Source of the DNA: Bradyrhizobium sp. SSBR45G
GTDB taxonomy: Bacteria; Pseudomonadota; Alphaproteobacteria; Rhizobiales; Xanthobacteraceae
Direction: 5' to 3'
Length of the DNA: 42,368 nt
Assembly: GCF_030159255.1 (NCBI RefSeq)
Contig: NZ_BSCT01000051.1
Span: 1-42,368 of the forward strand
Both the position numbers and the translations under genes were made by a program. Shown here piece by piece: positions 24,100 through 32,852 of this stretch. Each line of letters starts with the position of its first letter. The first letter of the stretch is position 1. The notes beneath the pieces were generated by a model that was not told the DNA's origin, did no database searches, and saw only the letters and a list, made by a program, of their open reading frames with translations.

Positions 24100-25182
24100 T
24101 CAGCCTCCAAGACGGACCCTGGTCTGTGCCAATTTGCGCCACTCGGCGTCGAGCCGGGCCGACAGGTCGCGCGCCGTATCCGGTGAGAGTACTCGCTCGA
24201 TGGCCGGGGCCTCGATCGGATCGACTGCGGGGAGCGTGGCATAGCCCAGATTGGCAAGCCTCGCTCGGAGCGGCGGGTGGGTCGAATCGGGATCCTCCCC
24301 GGGTTCCTCCTCCATCGTCTTGGCCGCAGCAGCGGTAAGCGCATCATGGTCGCGGAGGTCGGCGAGCCGGGCTGACACGCGCTGCAGCGGCGCCGCCGGC
24401 ACGCTGACGGCGCCGAGCATGTCGGTCTCCAAGGGCGTGAATACCAGCTCGCGCAGCCGCGCCACGGCGCCGGCGATCAGCACGAGCGATCGCGCCATCT
24501 CGGATGGTCCCATCAGTGCGGCCGCGCGCCGGTCAGCGGCCAGCTCGTTGCGGCGCGACAGCGCACGATGTTCGCCGTTCAGCCATGTCAGCAGCGAGCG
24601 CAGCAGCAGCGCGGCGAGGCGGCCGGTGATGGTGCGGTCGGGATTCGCGTAGTGCAGAACGTTGTCGCAGGCATGCATGAAGTCGAGCAGGTTCTTGCTG
24701 CCGGTGATGTGCCGCAGCTCCGCATGAGCCACCTCGTGGGCGACGGTGGCGCGGATGGCACGCTCGTCGAGGATCATCAGGAGCGGCAGTCCGACCGTCA
24801 TCGTGACGTGCTGCCGGAAGAGACCGGCATGGCCGCGCGCCTCGCTGATCGATGCGTTGAACTCGCCATCGATCCGCAGCGTGCGCTTCGGCTTGGCGAA
24901 GGCCGGATCGATCTCCTGCCAAGTCCTCCACAGCAAGGGGGCCATGGCTTCGTCGAGGGCGTTGCTCCTCTCCCGCCACGCCGGCACGAACAGAATTCCG
25001 AGCGCCAGCGCGGTGGCCGCTGCCACCACGCAGAACATGATGGGAGCCGTGACGAGCGCCGCCCTCGTATAGTTGTCCAGCATCATCAGCCAGAGCACGA
25101 CCACGCCGCCCGCCAGCGCGACCACGGGAAGGACCGCATAGCGCCCGAGCTGCAGGATGCATGACAGAACGAGACGCTTCAT
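24100..25182 (-). CDS. M48 family membrane metalloprotease
   Basis: A 360-residue protease of the HtpX/Ste24 type. Two N-terminal membrane helices (about 15-35 and 42-66) anchor it. The zinc site is HEVAH (149-153) in RATVAHEVAHAELRHI, with the third ligand in RRNELAADRRA (Glu near 213). The C-terminal part is polar. Its ATG directly abuts the stop of the VWA gene, so co-translation is likely. Such proteases usually act in membrane protein quality control; here a substrate may be another cassette protein, which is inference. Confidence 0.9.
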   Translation of the reverse strand: MKRLVLSCILQLGRYAVLPVVALAGGVVVLWLMMLDNYTRAALVTAPIMFCVVAAATALALGILFVPAWRERSNALDEAMAPLLWRTWQEIDPAFAKPKRTLRIDGEFNASISEARGHAGLFRQHVTMTVGLPLLMILDERAIRATVAHEVAHAELRHITGSKNLLDFMHACDNVLHYANPDRTITGRLAALLLRSLLTWLNGEHRALSRRNELAADRRAAALMGPSEMARSLVLIAGAVARLRELVFTPLETDMLGAVSVPAAPLQRVSARLADLRDHDALTAAAAKTMEEEPGEDPDSTHPPLRARLANLGYATLPAVDPIEAPAIERVLSPDTARDLSARLDAEWRKLAQTRVRLGG

Positions 25183-26373
25183 TCACACGCCCTGATCGCC
25201 GTCCTCCGGCCGCACCAGCTTGATGTCCTGGGCGGCGGCCCAGGACCAGATGTCCTGGCGCTTCAGCGCGGTCGCCATCAGCTCGGGAAACTGATGCGGC
25301 GTGCAGGCGAACACGGGACAGCCGAGCGAGGCGAGGATCGCGGCATGCCTGGCGTCATAGGCGGGGCGGCCGTCGTCGTTGAGCGCGAGCAGCACGATGA
25401 GGTTCACGCCCGACGAGACCAGCGCCTTGGCGCGCGCCAGCATCTGCTCGGCGATGCCGCCCTCGATCAGGTCGCTGATCAGCACCATGTGCGTCCGTGT
25501 GGGCTCGCGCACGAGACGCTCGCAATAGGCCAATGCCTGGTTGATGTCGGTGCCGCCGCCGAGCTGCACCGAGAACAGCACCTCGACCGGATCGGCGAGC
25601 TCCTCGGTGAGATCGATGATGTTGGTGTCGAACACCACGAGCTTCATCGCGATCGCCGGGATCGAGGCCAGCACCGCAGCGAAGATCGAAGAGTAGACCA
25701 CGGACGTTCCCATCGAGCCCGACTGGTCGACGCAGAGAATGACCTCTTCCAGATTGGTCCGCCGCGCCGCCCGCGCATGACCGACCAGCGTCTCCGGAAC
25801 GATGGTGCGATGCTCGGCCTGCCAGTGGCGCAGATTCTTCGCAATGGTGCGCGGCCAGTCGATGTCGCTCGCGCGCGGACGCCGTGTGCGGCGGCGCCGG
25901 TCGACCGCGCCGCGGATGGTCTCGGTGGTGCGCGCGTCGAGCTTTTCCATCAGCTCCTTCACGACCTTTGCCACCACTTCCCGCGCCGTCGCCTTGGTCT
26001 TCTCCGGCATCACCGAGCGCAGTGCCATCAGGTCGGCGACCAGATGCACGTCGGCTTCGAGAGCTGCGAGAAACTCCGGCTGCAGCAGCATCTCCTTGAG
26101 GCCGAGCCGCTCGAACGCGTCCTTCTGGATCACCTGCACCACGGGCGCGGGAAAGAACTCCCTGATGTCGCCGAGCCAGCTTGCGACGCGCGGCGCCGAG
26201 CCGCCGAGACCGCCGCGGCGTCCGCCGCCGCGCTTGCCGCCGGAGCCCGCGTCATAGAGACCCGCGAGTGCCGCATCGAGCCGCCGGTCGCGCGCGGACA
26301 GGCCGGCCTGATCGTCGCCGCCGAGCACGAGGCGCCAGCGGCGGTTGCGCTCGGCATCCGCGTCATTGCTCAT
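25183..26373 (-). CDS. VWA domain protein, partner of the MoxR ATPase
   Basis: A 396-residue protein. After a Gly/Arg-rich region (about 43-60) comes a helical segment, then a basic stretch (DRRRRTRRPR) and a C-terminal von Willebrand A domain. The metal site (MIDAS) is complete: CVDQSGSMGTS (216-220), Thr near 275 in LGGGTDI, and Asp near 301 in VLISDLIEGG. VWA proteins of this kind work with MoxR AAA+ ATPases as adaptors or substrates (as in RavA-ViaA). The ATG overlaps the DUF5682 stop by four bases. Confidence 0.92.
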   Translation of the reverse strand: MSNDADAERNRRWRLVLGGDDQAGLSARDRRLDAALAGLYDAGSGGKRGGGRRGGLGGSAPRVASWLGDIREFFPAPVVQVIQKDAFERLGLKEMLLQPEFLAALEADVHLVADLMALRSVMPEKTKATAREVVAKVVKELMEKLDARTTETIRGAVDRRRRTRRPRASDIDWPRTIAKNLRHWQAEHRTIVPETLVGHARAARRTNLEEVILCVDQSGSMGTSVVYSSIFAAVLASIPAIAMKLVVFDTNIIDLTEELADPVEVLFSVQLGGGTDINQALAYCERLVREPTRTHMVLISDLIEGGIAEQMLARAKALVSSGVNLIVLLALNDDGRPAYDARHAAILASLGCPVFACTPHQFPELMATALKRQDIWSWAAAQDIKLVRPEDGDQGV

Positions 26374-28751
26374 GTCGGTCGTCCCTTCATCGCCAAGTCA
26401 GCGCCGAGGATCGTCAGCAGCAAGGGCAGGGCGGCATCGAAACCCACGGCATTCGCCGGCATTGGCGCGAGCGGCTGGAGAGGTGAGACATCGCGGGCGT
26501 CCGACGCGGCGAGCGGTCGTTGTCTGGCCAGCTCATCCAGCAGGCGCCGCCGCTCGCTGCGGTCGAAGCTCGCGAAGGCGCGGCGCAGCACCGGCAGCAG
26601 ATTGTTGAAGGCCTCGTCGTCGATCGCGGCCAGCCAGGAGTCGATGATCCGGCGCAGCGCCTGGTCGTGCAGCAGCACCTGGCCGCTCTGGCCGAGGAAG
26701 CCGTCGAGCCATTCGCCGGCCTCCAGCGTCGGCACGCTATGGGACAGCGCGCGCGACAGCGACAGCGCGGTCTGGTCGGGCGGGACAACGCCATGATCGT
26801 AGAGGGCGCGGCTCGCAAATCCGCGGAGCAGCGGATGCGCTGCGGCGTCGGTCGCGACGCTCGCGAGCGCGCGGCGCCAGCCGTCGCGCAGGCCGGCATC
26901 CTCGATCAGCCCGATCGCAGCGTCGAGCCGCGCCAGCCGGCCACGCAGCTCGGCGGCGATTTCGGCCTGCAGGTTGCGGCAGGCATAGACGAGGCCGGCA
27001 CAGATCGCCTCGATGAGGCTGATCACCAGCAGGCGCAGCGCCTCGGTGGGCAATGCGCGCGCGGTGCCGTAGCGCAGGATCTCGGCGAGCGGCGGCACGG
27101 CCTCGGTCAGATCGGTGACATCGCTGGTCGCCGCCGAGCGCTCCTGCAGCAGCGCGATCGTCGTCTCGGCCGCCTGCACCAATCCGGCTTCCAGACAGCC
27201 GCGCACGATGTCGGCGACCGTATTGAGCGACGTGGCCGTCTGTGCGGTGGTGATCGCGGCGTTGCCGGCGGCCTGCGCGACCGTCGTGCCGTGGACCAGC
27301 GCCTCGACCAGTCTGACCGAGAATTCCGGCTCCCAGCGCAGCCGCCAGTTCTCGCGGAACGTGCCGCGGCTCTGCCCCGATCCCTGCAGCAATCCCCACG
27401 GCACCTGGATCAGGGCGAGCCGATGCAGGAGCTGCGACTTCGCGAGACCGGCCTCGCTGCGCAGGTCCAGCGCGATGTCGCTGTCGAGCGCCTCGGGCTT
27501 GAGCTTCAGCTTGCGTTGCCAGCGCGCCAGATCCGCGGCGAGCGGCATCTGCGGCACGCTATCATCGATCTCGCCGACACCACGGCCGATGATGAGCTGC
27601 TGCTCGATGAGGCGGAACAGCGCGGTCTCACCTTCGCAGAGCGTCGCCAGGCTTGCCTCGCGCATCTCGGCAAGCCCGGGCAGGGCCACGTCACGCAACG
27701 CCGCGAGCGTGATCGCCAGCCGCGACGCTTCGATCACGGAGGCGGTTGACGCCGGCCGGCCGTTTCGCCGCAACAACTCGGCGACGCGCGCCTGCCAGCG
27801 CGTCGTGAAGCCGGTGGCGTCGAGCGCTGCGGCGTCCTCGTGCTGCAGTCCTTGCCAGAGATGCGCGTACCAGCCGGGCGAAATCACGCCGGCACCATAG
27901 CCGGACGACGCGGCGAGACGCGTCTCCGTCCATGGCACCCAGGTCGCGGTCACCTTGATCTGCGGCAATCCCTTCAGCAGCGCACGATCGTCCTTCAGCG
28001 CGACCTTCTTGCGCAGCGCCGGCACGTGCCACGCGCCGCAGACGACCGCGACAGGTCCATCCTGCCCGCTCAGCGCAGCGGCGATTTCCAAGCGCATATG
28101 CGCCTCGCGGCGCAGCTCGCGCTGCGCTTCGTCCGCGGGCTGGTAGGGCAGGGGATCGATCTTTTCGCGCAGCGCGCCGATCGCCGCTTCCAGTGCGGCA
28201 AAGATCTCCGGTCCGTGCGTGCCCTGCTCGACGATCGCATTCCACCAGGACTCGCTATCGTCATAGCCGGCGAGGGTGGCGAGATAGGCCAGCGGATCGC
28301 GCCGGATCTGTGTCAGCTCCGGATCCGTAACTTCAGGCTCATCTGGAGCCGCCGCGCTGGCGTCCTCCGGCTCGGCCTCGCTGTCGTCACGCTCCGCCCG
28401 CTTCGCCTTCGCCCGCTCCGCGAGGCGATGCGACGCCGGCAGATCGATGAAGCGCACCGGACGCCTCTTCGCCAGCGCCCAGCGGATCGCCTGCCATTCC
28501 GGCGAGAACACCGCGAACGGGAAGAAGCTGGCATTGGACGCATCGTCCTGCGCGTGCACCAGCAGCGCGATGGGCGGGACCGTCGCCGGCGAGGCGGCAA
28601 AGGCGATCAGCTCGTCGGCATCGGGTGGCCCCTCGATCAGCACGACTGCGGGATCGGCGGCGTCGAGCGCTGACAACACCGCGCGCGCCGAGCCCGGCCC
28701 GTGATGCCGGATGCCCAGGAGATGCAGGCGATCGGGCGAAGCCGCGGCCAT
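26370..28751 (-). CDS. DUF5682 family protein with TraB/EreA-like motifs
   Basis: The 793-residue protein matches what is annotated as DUF5682, found with MoxR and VWA genes. The N-terminal 260 residues show LGIRHHGPGSAR (GxxH at 13-16), VLIEGPPDADEL (Glu 40), REAHMRLEIA (about 215-224) and VVCGAWHVPAL (GxxH at 239-242). Two GxxH motifs with an intervening Glu are the signature of the TraB/EreA/ChaN fold, so a metal-dependent hydrolase is possible. The remaining 530 residues are mostly helical and unrecognised. An acidic/Ala linker lies near 118-145. It starts 1 base after the MoxR stop. Confidence 0.82.
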   Translation of the reverse strand: MAAASPDRLHLLGIRHHGPGSARAVLSALDAADPAVVLIEGPPDADELIAFAASPATVPPIALLVHAQDDASNASFFPFAVFSPEWQAIRWALAKRRPVRFIDLPASHRLAERAKAKRAERDDSEAEPEDASAAAPDEPEVTDPELTQIRRDPLAYLATLAGYDDSESWWNAIVEQGTHGPEIFAALEAAIGALREKIDPLPYQPADEAQRELRREAHMRLEIAAALSGQDGPVAVVCGAWHVPALRKKVALKDDRALLKGLPQIKVTATWVPWTETRLAASSGYGAGVISPGWYAHLWQGLQHEDAAALDATGFTTRWQARVAELLRRNGRPASTASVIEASRLAITLAALRDVALPGLAEMREASLATLCEGETALFRLIEQQLIIGRGVGEIDDSVPQMPLAADLARWQRKLKLKPEALDSDIALDLRSEAGLAKSQLLHRLALIQVPWGLLQGSGQSRGTFRENWRLRWEPEFSVRLVEALVHGTTVAQAAGNAAITTAQTATSLNTVADIVRGCLEAGLVQAAETTIALLQERSAATSDVTDLTEAVPPLAEILRYGTARALPTEALRLLVISLIEAICAGLVYACRNLQAEIAAELRGRLARLDAAIGLIEDAGLRDGWRRALASVATDAAAHPLLRGFASRALYDHGVVPPDQTALSLSRALSHSVPTLEAGEWLDGFLGQSGQVLLHDQALRRIIDSWLAAIDDEAFNNLLPVLRRAFASFDRSERRRLLDELARQRPLAASDARDVSPLQPLAPMPANAVGFDAALPLLLTILGADLAMKGRPT

Positions 28752-28752
28752 G

Positions 28753-29856
28753 TCACATCACGTCGCGAATGGCGCCATAGAGGTCGGCCCACGGCTTGCG
28801 CTCGCGGACGACGGTCTCGAGATATTCCTGCAGCACCACCTTGTCCTGCACCGGGTCCTTGACGATGGCGCCGACGAGGTTCGCGGCCATGCTCTGCGCG
28901 TCGATCACGCCGGAGCCGAAATGGCCGGCCTCGGCCCAGGCGCCGATCGTGACCGCAATCGCCTCCGCCGTCGACAGCGAGCCGGACGGCGATTTCAGCT
29001 TGAGCCGGCCGTCGAGCGTCTGGCCGTCGCGCAGCTCGCGGAACACCGTGACGATGCGCATGATCTCCTGATCGGCGGGCGCGATCTTCGGCAATTCGAG
29101 GCCGCCGCCGATTTCGCCGACGCGCTTGGTGACGATCTTCACCTCTTCGTCGAGGTCGGCCGGCAGCGGCAGCACCACGACGTTGAAGCGCCGCTTCAGG
29201 GCCGAGGACAATTCATTGACGCCCTTGTCGCGCGCATTCGCGGTCGCGATCATGTTGAAGCCGCGGGTCGCGTGAATGGAGTCGTTGATCTCCGGGATCG
29301 GCATCAGCTTTTCAGACAGCACGGTGATCAGCGTGTCCTGCACGTCCGACGGCATGCGCGTCAGCTCCTCGAAGCGCACGATCCGTCCCGCTTCCATCGC
29401 ACGCATCAGCGGCGTCGCCACCATGGCTTCGCGCGACGGTCCCTTGGCTAGCAGCAGCGCGTAGTTCCAGCCATAGCGGATCTGGTTCTCGTCGGTGCCG
29501 GCCGTGCATTGCACGATCATCTCGGACGAGCCGGAGATCGCGGCGGCCAGATGCTCCGACACCCAGGACTTCGCCGTGCCGGGCACGCCGAGGATCAGCA
29601 GCGCGCGGTCGGTGGCGAGCGTCGCCACCGCGGTCTCGATCAGCCGGCGGTTGCCGATATATTTCGGCGAGATCTCGACGCCCGACTTGGTGCGGCCGCC
29701 CATCAGATAGGTCACGACCGCCTGCGGCGACAGCCGCCATTGCGCCGGCCGGGCGCGTGTGTCCTCCTGCGCCAGCGCCGCGAGCTCATCGGCGTGGAGC
29801 GCTTCGGCCGAGCTGCGCAGCTGGGCGCCGGCTTTGCTCGCATCTTGCGTGGTCAT
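28753..29856 (-). CDS. MoxR-type AAA+ ATPase
   Basis: A 367-residue ATPase of the MoxR/RavA group, which remodel or activate partner complexes with VWA proteins. Walker A is LGVPGTAKSW (near 90-97), Walker B is IVRFEELTRM with EE where most have DE, and sensor 1 is MIATANARDKG. An arginine pair in SSALKRRFN provides the finger. ATG 29856 has GGAG 7 bases upstream; ATG 29862 is too close to it. The N-terminal 45 residues are charged and probably flexible. It lies between the DUF5691 and DUF5682 genes. Confidence 0.93.
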   Translation of the reverse strand: MTTQDASKAGAQLRSSAEALHADELAALAQEDTRARPAQWRLSPQAVVTYLMGGRTKSGVEISPKYIGNRRLIETAVATLATDRALLILGVPGTAKSWVSEHLAAAISGSSEMIVQCTAGTDENQIRYGWNYALLLAKGPSREAMVATPLMRAMEAGRIVRFEELTRMPSDVQDTLITVLSEKLMPIPEINDSIHATRGFNMIATANARDKGVNELSSALKRRFNVVVLPLPADLDEEVKIVTKRVGEIGGGLELPKIAPADQEIMRIVTVFRELRDGQTLDGRLKLKSPSGSLSTAEAIAVTIGAWAEAGHFGSGVIDAQSMAANLVGAIVKDPVQDKVVLQEYLETVVRERKPWADLYGAIRDVM

Positions 29857-29887
29857 GGTCATGCTCCGGATGTCATGAAGGCGCCGC

Positions 29888-31282
29888 TCACCTTGGCAGC
29901 GCGAGGACGAGATCGGTGAAATCCTTGGCCCCGCGCGTGGTCGCGAGCGGCAGCGCGTCGAGCGAGGCGAGGAAGGCGGGCATCGCCGCTGATGGCATCA
30001 ATGCTGCCATCAGCACCAGCCGGCCGTCGTCCTTCTGCGCCGCCGGCGTGGTCGCATCGGCGAGCTCCTTGACCGCTTTCTGCCAGGCGGGCGATGCCAG
30101 CACGCGCTGCGCTGTCGCCGGCGCGAGCGGCTGACGGGCCTTCGCCGCAAGCGACATCACGATGTAGCCGTGCAACGAATCGCCCGCAGCGAGGCGTGCG
30201 CCGATGATGTGCATCACCGTGTCGTCATCGCCTTCGGCTGAGGCGGCTTCCATCAGCAGCACGAGAATCCGGTGCTCGCTCGGCGGCAGCGCCGCGATCA
30301 GCGCCTCGGGCGGTGCGCCGACGGCGGCCGCGAGCGCGGAGAGCTGCAGGCCGCCGAACAGCCGCTCGCGCAGCGCCTCGGTCTCCTGCCATTTCAGCCC
30401 GTCGCTCGGCAGGGTGAAGGTCAGCGTCGAGGCCGAGCCGAGGCCGATCTTGGCCAGCAGCGACCCCGCGCGCTTGAAGCATCGCGCCGCCTCCGTCAGC
30501 CGGTTGCCGCGCGCCGCGCGTTCGGCGATGCGCGCCAGCAGCTGGACAGCGACCTGCTTGACGCTGTCGGCGCGATCTCCGCTGAGGCTCTCCAGGAACG
30601 GCTGGTCGTCCGCGCCGAGGCCGACGACCAGCGCATCGAGCAGCGCGGCGCGCACCGGCGCCGGCTCGCTCTTCCAGACGGATTCGATCAGCGCGCGGCC
30701 CGCGGCGGGATCGTCGCGGCGCAGCCCGGCGACGAAGGCGCGGCGCTGCGCCTTCGGGAAGGTGGTCCAGTTGTCGATGGTGATACGCTCGAAGAACAGG
30801 CCCTTTGCCGCATCCTCATCGGAGTCGGAGGCGGTCAGCGCGAGAAAAGCGCGCTCGGCGAGACCTTGGTCCTCGGCATTCGCTTTGATGTGGGGCACGA
30901 GATCCGGCAGATCGAACGGATGCAGCCGGCAGCCGGCGGCCTGGATGCGGCGCAGCGCGAGCGGCAGCACGTTCGAGGTCAGCGACTTCTCGGCGCTGCG
31001 CGCGAGCGCCTTGAGCGCGCGCCGTGCCGGCGCGGGCAGGATCGGCCGCGCGTCCTGATGCAGCCGCAGCGCTGCGTCCGGGACAGGATCGGCGACCGGC
31101 GATGGCGCGCCGGCAAAGCGCTGCCATTGCGCAGCGAGCGCCAGCAGCGGCAGCGCTGGCTCGCGATCTCGCGGCAACAGCCCGGTCAGTGTCGCCGGCA
31201 CTGTCAGCGGCTGCCGCGTCAGGCCGAGCAGTAACGACTGGCGCAGCCGGGCATGAATCTGCGGATCGATCGCGCTGGCCAT
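29888..31282 (-). CDS. DUF5691 family protein
   Basis: A 464-residue protein rich in Ala/Leu helices, likely a HEAT-like repeat solenoid. It contains stretches such as DLPDLVPHIKANAEDQGLAE and VWKSEPAPVRAALLDALVVG. No catalytic motif is visible. Its place between a SWIM protein and a MoxR ATPase matches the genes annotated DUF5691. ATG 31282 (MASAIDPQ) is used: it is 2 bases after the SWIM stop, and the frame further upstream is antisense-like filler. A scaffold role is inferred. Confidence 0.8.
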   Translation of the reverse strand: MASAIDPQIHARLRQSLLLGLTRQPLTVPATLTGLLPRDREPALPLLALAAQWQRFAGAPSPVADPVPDAALRLHQDARPILPAPARRALKALARSAEKSLTSNVLPLALRRIQAAGCRLHPFDLPDLVPHIKANAEDQGLAERAFLALTASDSDEDAAKGLFFERITIDNWTTFPKAQRRAFVAGLRRDDPAAGRALIESVWKSEPAPVRAALLDALVVGLGADDQPFLESLSGDRADSVKQVAVQLLARIAERAARGNRLTEAARCFKRAGSLLAKIGLGSASTLTFTLPSDGLKWQETEALRERLFGGLQLSALAAAVGAPPEALIAALPPSEHRILVLLMEAASAEGDDDTVMHIIGARLAAGDSLHGYIVMSLAAKARQPLAPATAQRVLASPAWQKAVKELADATTPAAQKDDGRLVLMAALMPSAAMPAFLASLDALPLATTRGAKDFTDLVLALPR

Positions 31283-31284
31283 CG

Positions 31285-32715
31285 TCAGTCCTCGTGATGC
31301 CAGCGGCCGAGCTGCGTGTCGGCGGCGAGCACCTGCGCGGTGCGGCCGTCCCACAGGCAGAGCAGCGACACATCGTCCAGCCCGAGCAGCGGCACCAACT
31401 GATCGATCTGGCCGCGTTCGACTGCGATCGTCGCGCCGCTCGCGTCGGTGATCGCGAGCGCGCCCTTGCCTGCGGTGCGCAGCGCGACGCCCGACAGCAG
31501 CATCGGCCAGCGCTCGAGCCACGGCAGCGCCGCGAGCGTCGATGCGTAGTCTCGCAGCGCCGGCGCAAGGCCCGGCAGCGGGCGCGGCCATGTCGCGCCG
31601 TCCGCCGTCTTGCGGCTCGCCAGCAGCCCGCGCAGCGGCGCGGCCGAGGGATAGAACACGACTTCGCCGTCGATGACCTCGCCGGGCGCGAACGGAAAGC
31701 CGGCGCCGCCACTGGAGACCGGCACGAAATCGACCAGCACCGCGACGCCCGGCTGATTCATGTCGTTGCTCGCATTGACGAGCCACGTCTCCAGCCGGCG
31801 CAGCTTGTCGGGCTGCACCTCCGAGAGATTGGCGGCGACGATCCACACGCTGCTGGCCCGCGGTGCTGTCGCGTCGGCCAGCAGCTCCTCGCGGCGCACC
31901 GACCAGCCGACCGCGCGGCGGACATCGTCGCGCAGCGGGGCGGGCAGGCGGTCCTGGTGCCGATAGGCCGAGGCGATCAAGGTCATCGCGCCGAGCCGCT
32001 CGATGGCGAGATCGGCGCGGCGCTCGTCGCCGACGCGAAACAGCTCGGTGCCGAGCTGATCGAGCCGTGCGGCGAGGCCGCCGGCCTTGGCATCGACCAG
32101 CCGCGTCGACAGCGTGCGCGCGGCCGCCGCGGCGCGCGTGGTGAAATCGGCGAGCCCCTGATTCAGCTGGTCCGCGATCCAGCGGTCGAGCTCGTCGAGC
32201 CCGGCAAGGATCGCCGCCTCGCGCTCGGCCTTGATGCGCTCGCGCTGCGCCTCGGCGCGCGCGGCGGCCTTCGGATCAATGGTTGCCGTGGTCGCAGCGT
32301 CGGCCAGCGCCGCATCGAGCGAGGGCGCCGCGGCCGTCTCGTCGCCCTCGGGCCTGGGCTTCCCCGGCGGACGGCCGCTCGTGCCGCGCCGCCGCGCGCT
32401 CCAATCCTCGACCCATTGCGGCGGGCTCGCGCTCTCGAACCGCTCCGGCTTGTCGACGCGCAGCCACAGCACGGCGAGGACGTGCTTGCAGGGAAACTTG
32501 CGGCTCGGGCAGGTGCATTTGTAGCCGCGGCCATCGGCGGCCGTGACGACGCGATACGGCGTCGCGCCGGAGCCCTGGCATTCGCCCCACAGCACCTCGG
32601 CATCGGTGCTCGCGGCCAGCACCGGCCAGCCGGCGGGCTTCACCAGCTTCAGTGCAGCGGCGAGTGAGGCCTGGTCAGGTGCCAGCCCTTCGATCCGTTC
32701 GCGTGTCAGAGACAC
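31285..32715 (-). CDS. SWIM zinc-finger protein
   Basis: The first gene of the cassette encodes 476 residues. A SWIM finger lies near 65-80: YKCTCPSRKFPCKHVLAVLW, giving C-x-C-x6-C-x-H. SWIM domains bind DNA or proteins. A Lys/Glu/Ala-rich coiled region follows (about 135-200), then a longer alpha/beta part ending LGRWHHED. GTG 32715 is preferred because GGGAGA lies a few bases upstream; an in-frame start 63 bases earlier has none. About 137 bases separate it from the TAXI gene. Confidence 0.87.
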   Translation of the reverse strand: MSLTRERIEGLAPDQASLAAALKLVKPAGWPVLAASTDAEVLWGECQGSGATPYRVVTAADGRGYKCTCPSRKFPCKHVLAVLWLRVDKPERFESASPPQWVEDWSARRRGTSGRPPGKPRPEGDETAAAPSLDAALADAATTATIDPKAAARAEAQRERIKAEREAAILAGLDELDRWIADQLNQGLADFTTRAAAAARTLSTRLVDAKAGGLAARLDQLGTELFRVGDERRADLAIERLGAMTLIASAYRHQDRLPAPLRDDVRRAVGWSVRREELLADATAPRASSVWIVAANLSEVQPDKLRRLETWLVNASNDMNQPGVAVLVDFVPVSSGGAGFPFAPGEVIDGEVVFYPSAAPLRGLLASRKTADGATWPRPLPGLAPALRDYASTLAALPWLERWPMLLSGVALRTAGKGALAITDASGATIAVERGQIDQLVPLLGLDDVSLLCLWDGRTAQVLAADTQLGRWHHED

Positions 32716-32852
32716 CCACTCTCCCAACGGCTGATCGCGCGATGATGCACTCCCTAGCAGATGGCAGGAGAGCCGCACAACAATTCAAGCGCGATCGGCG
32801 AGCGCCGTTCGCATTGATCGCCACATCGCAGGTCAGAAACGCGCAGCGTGCC

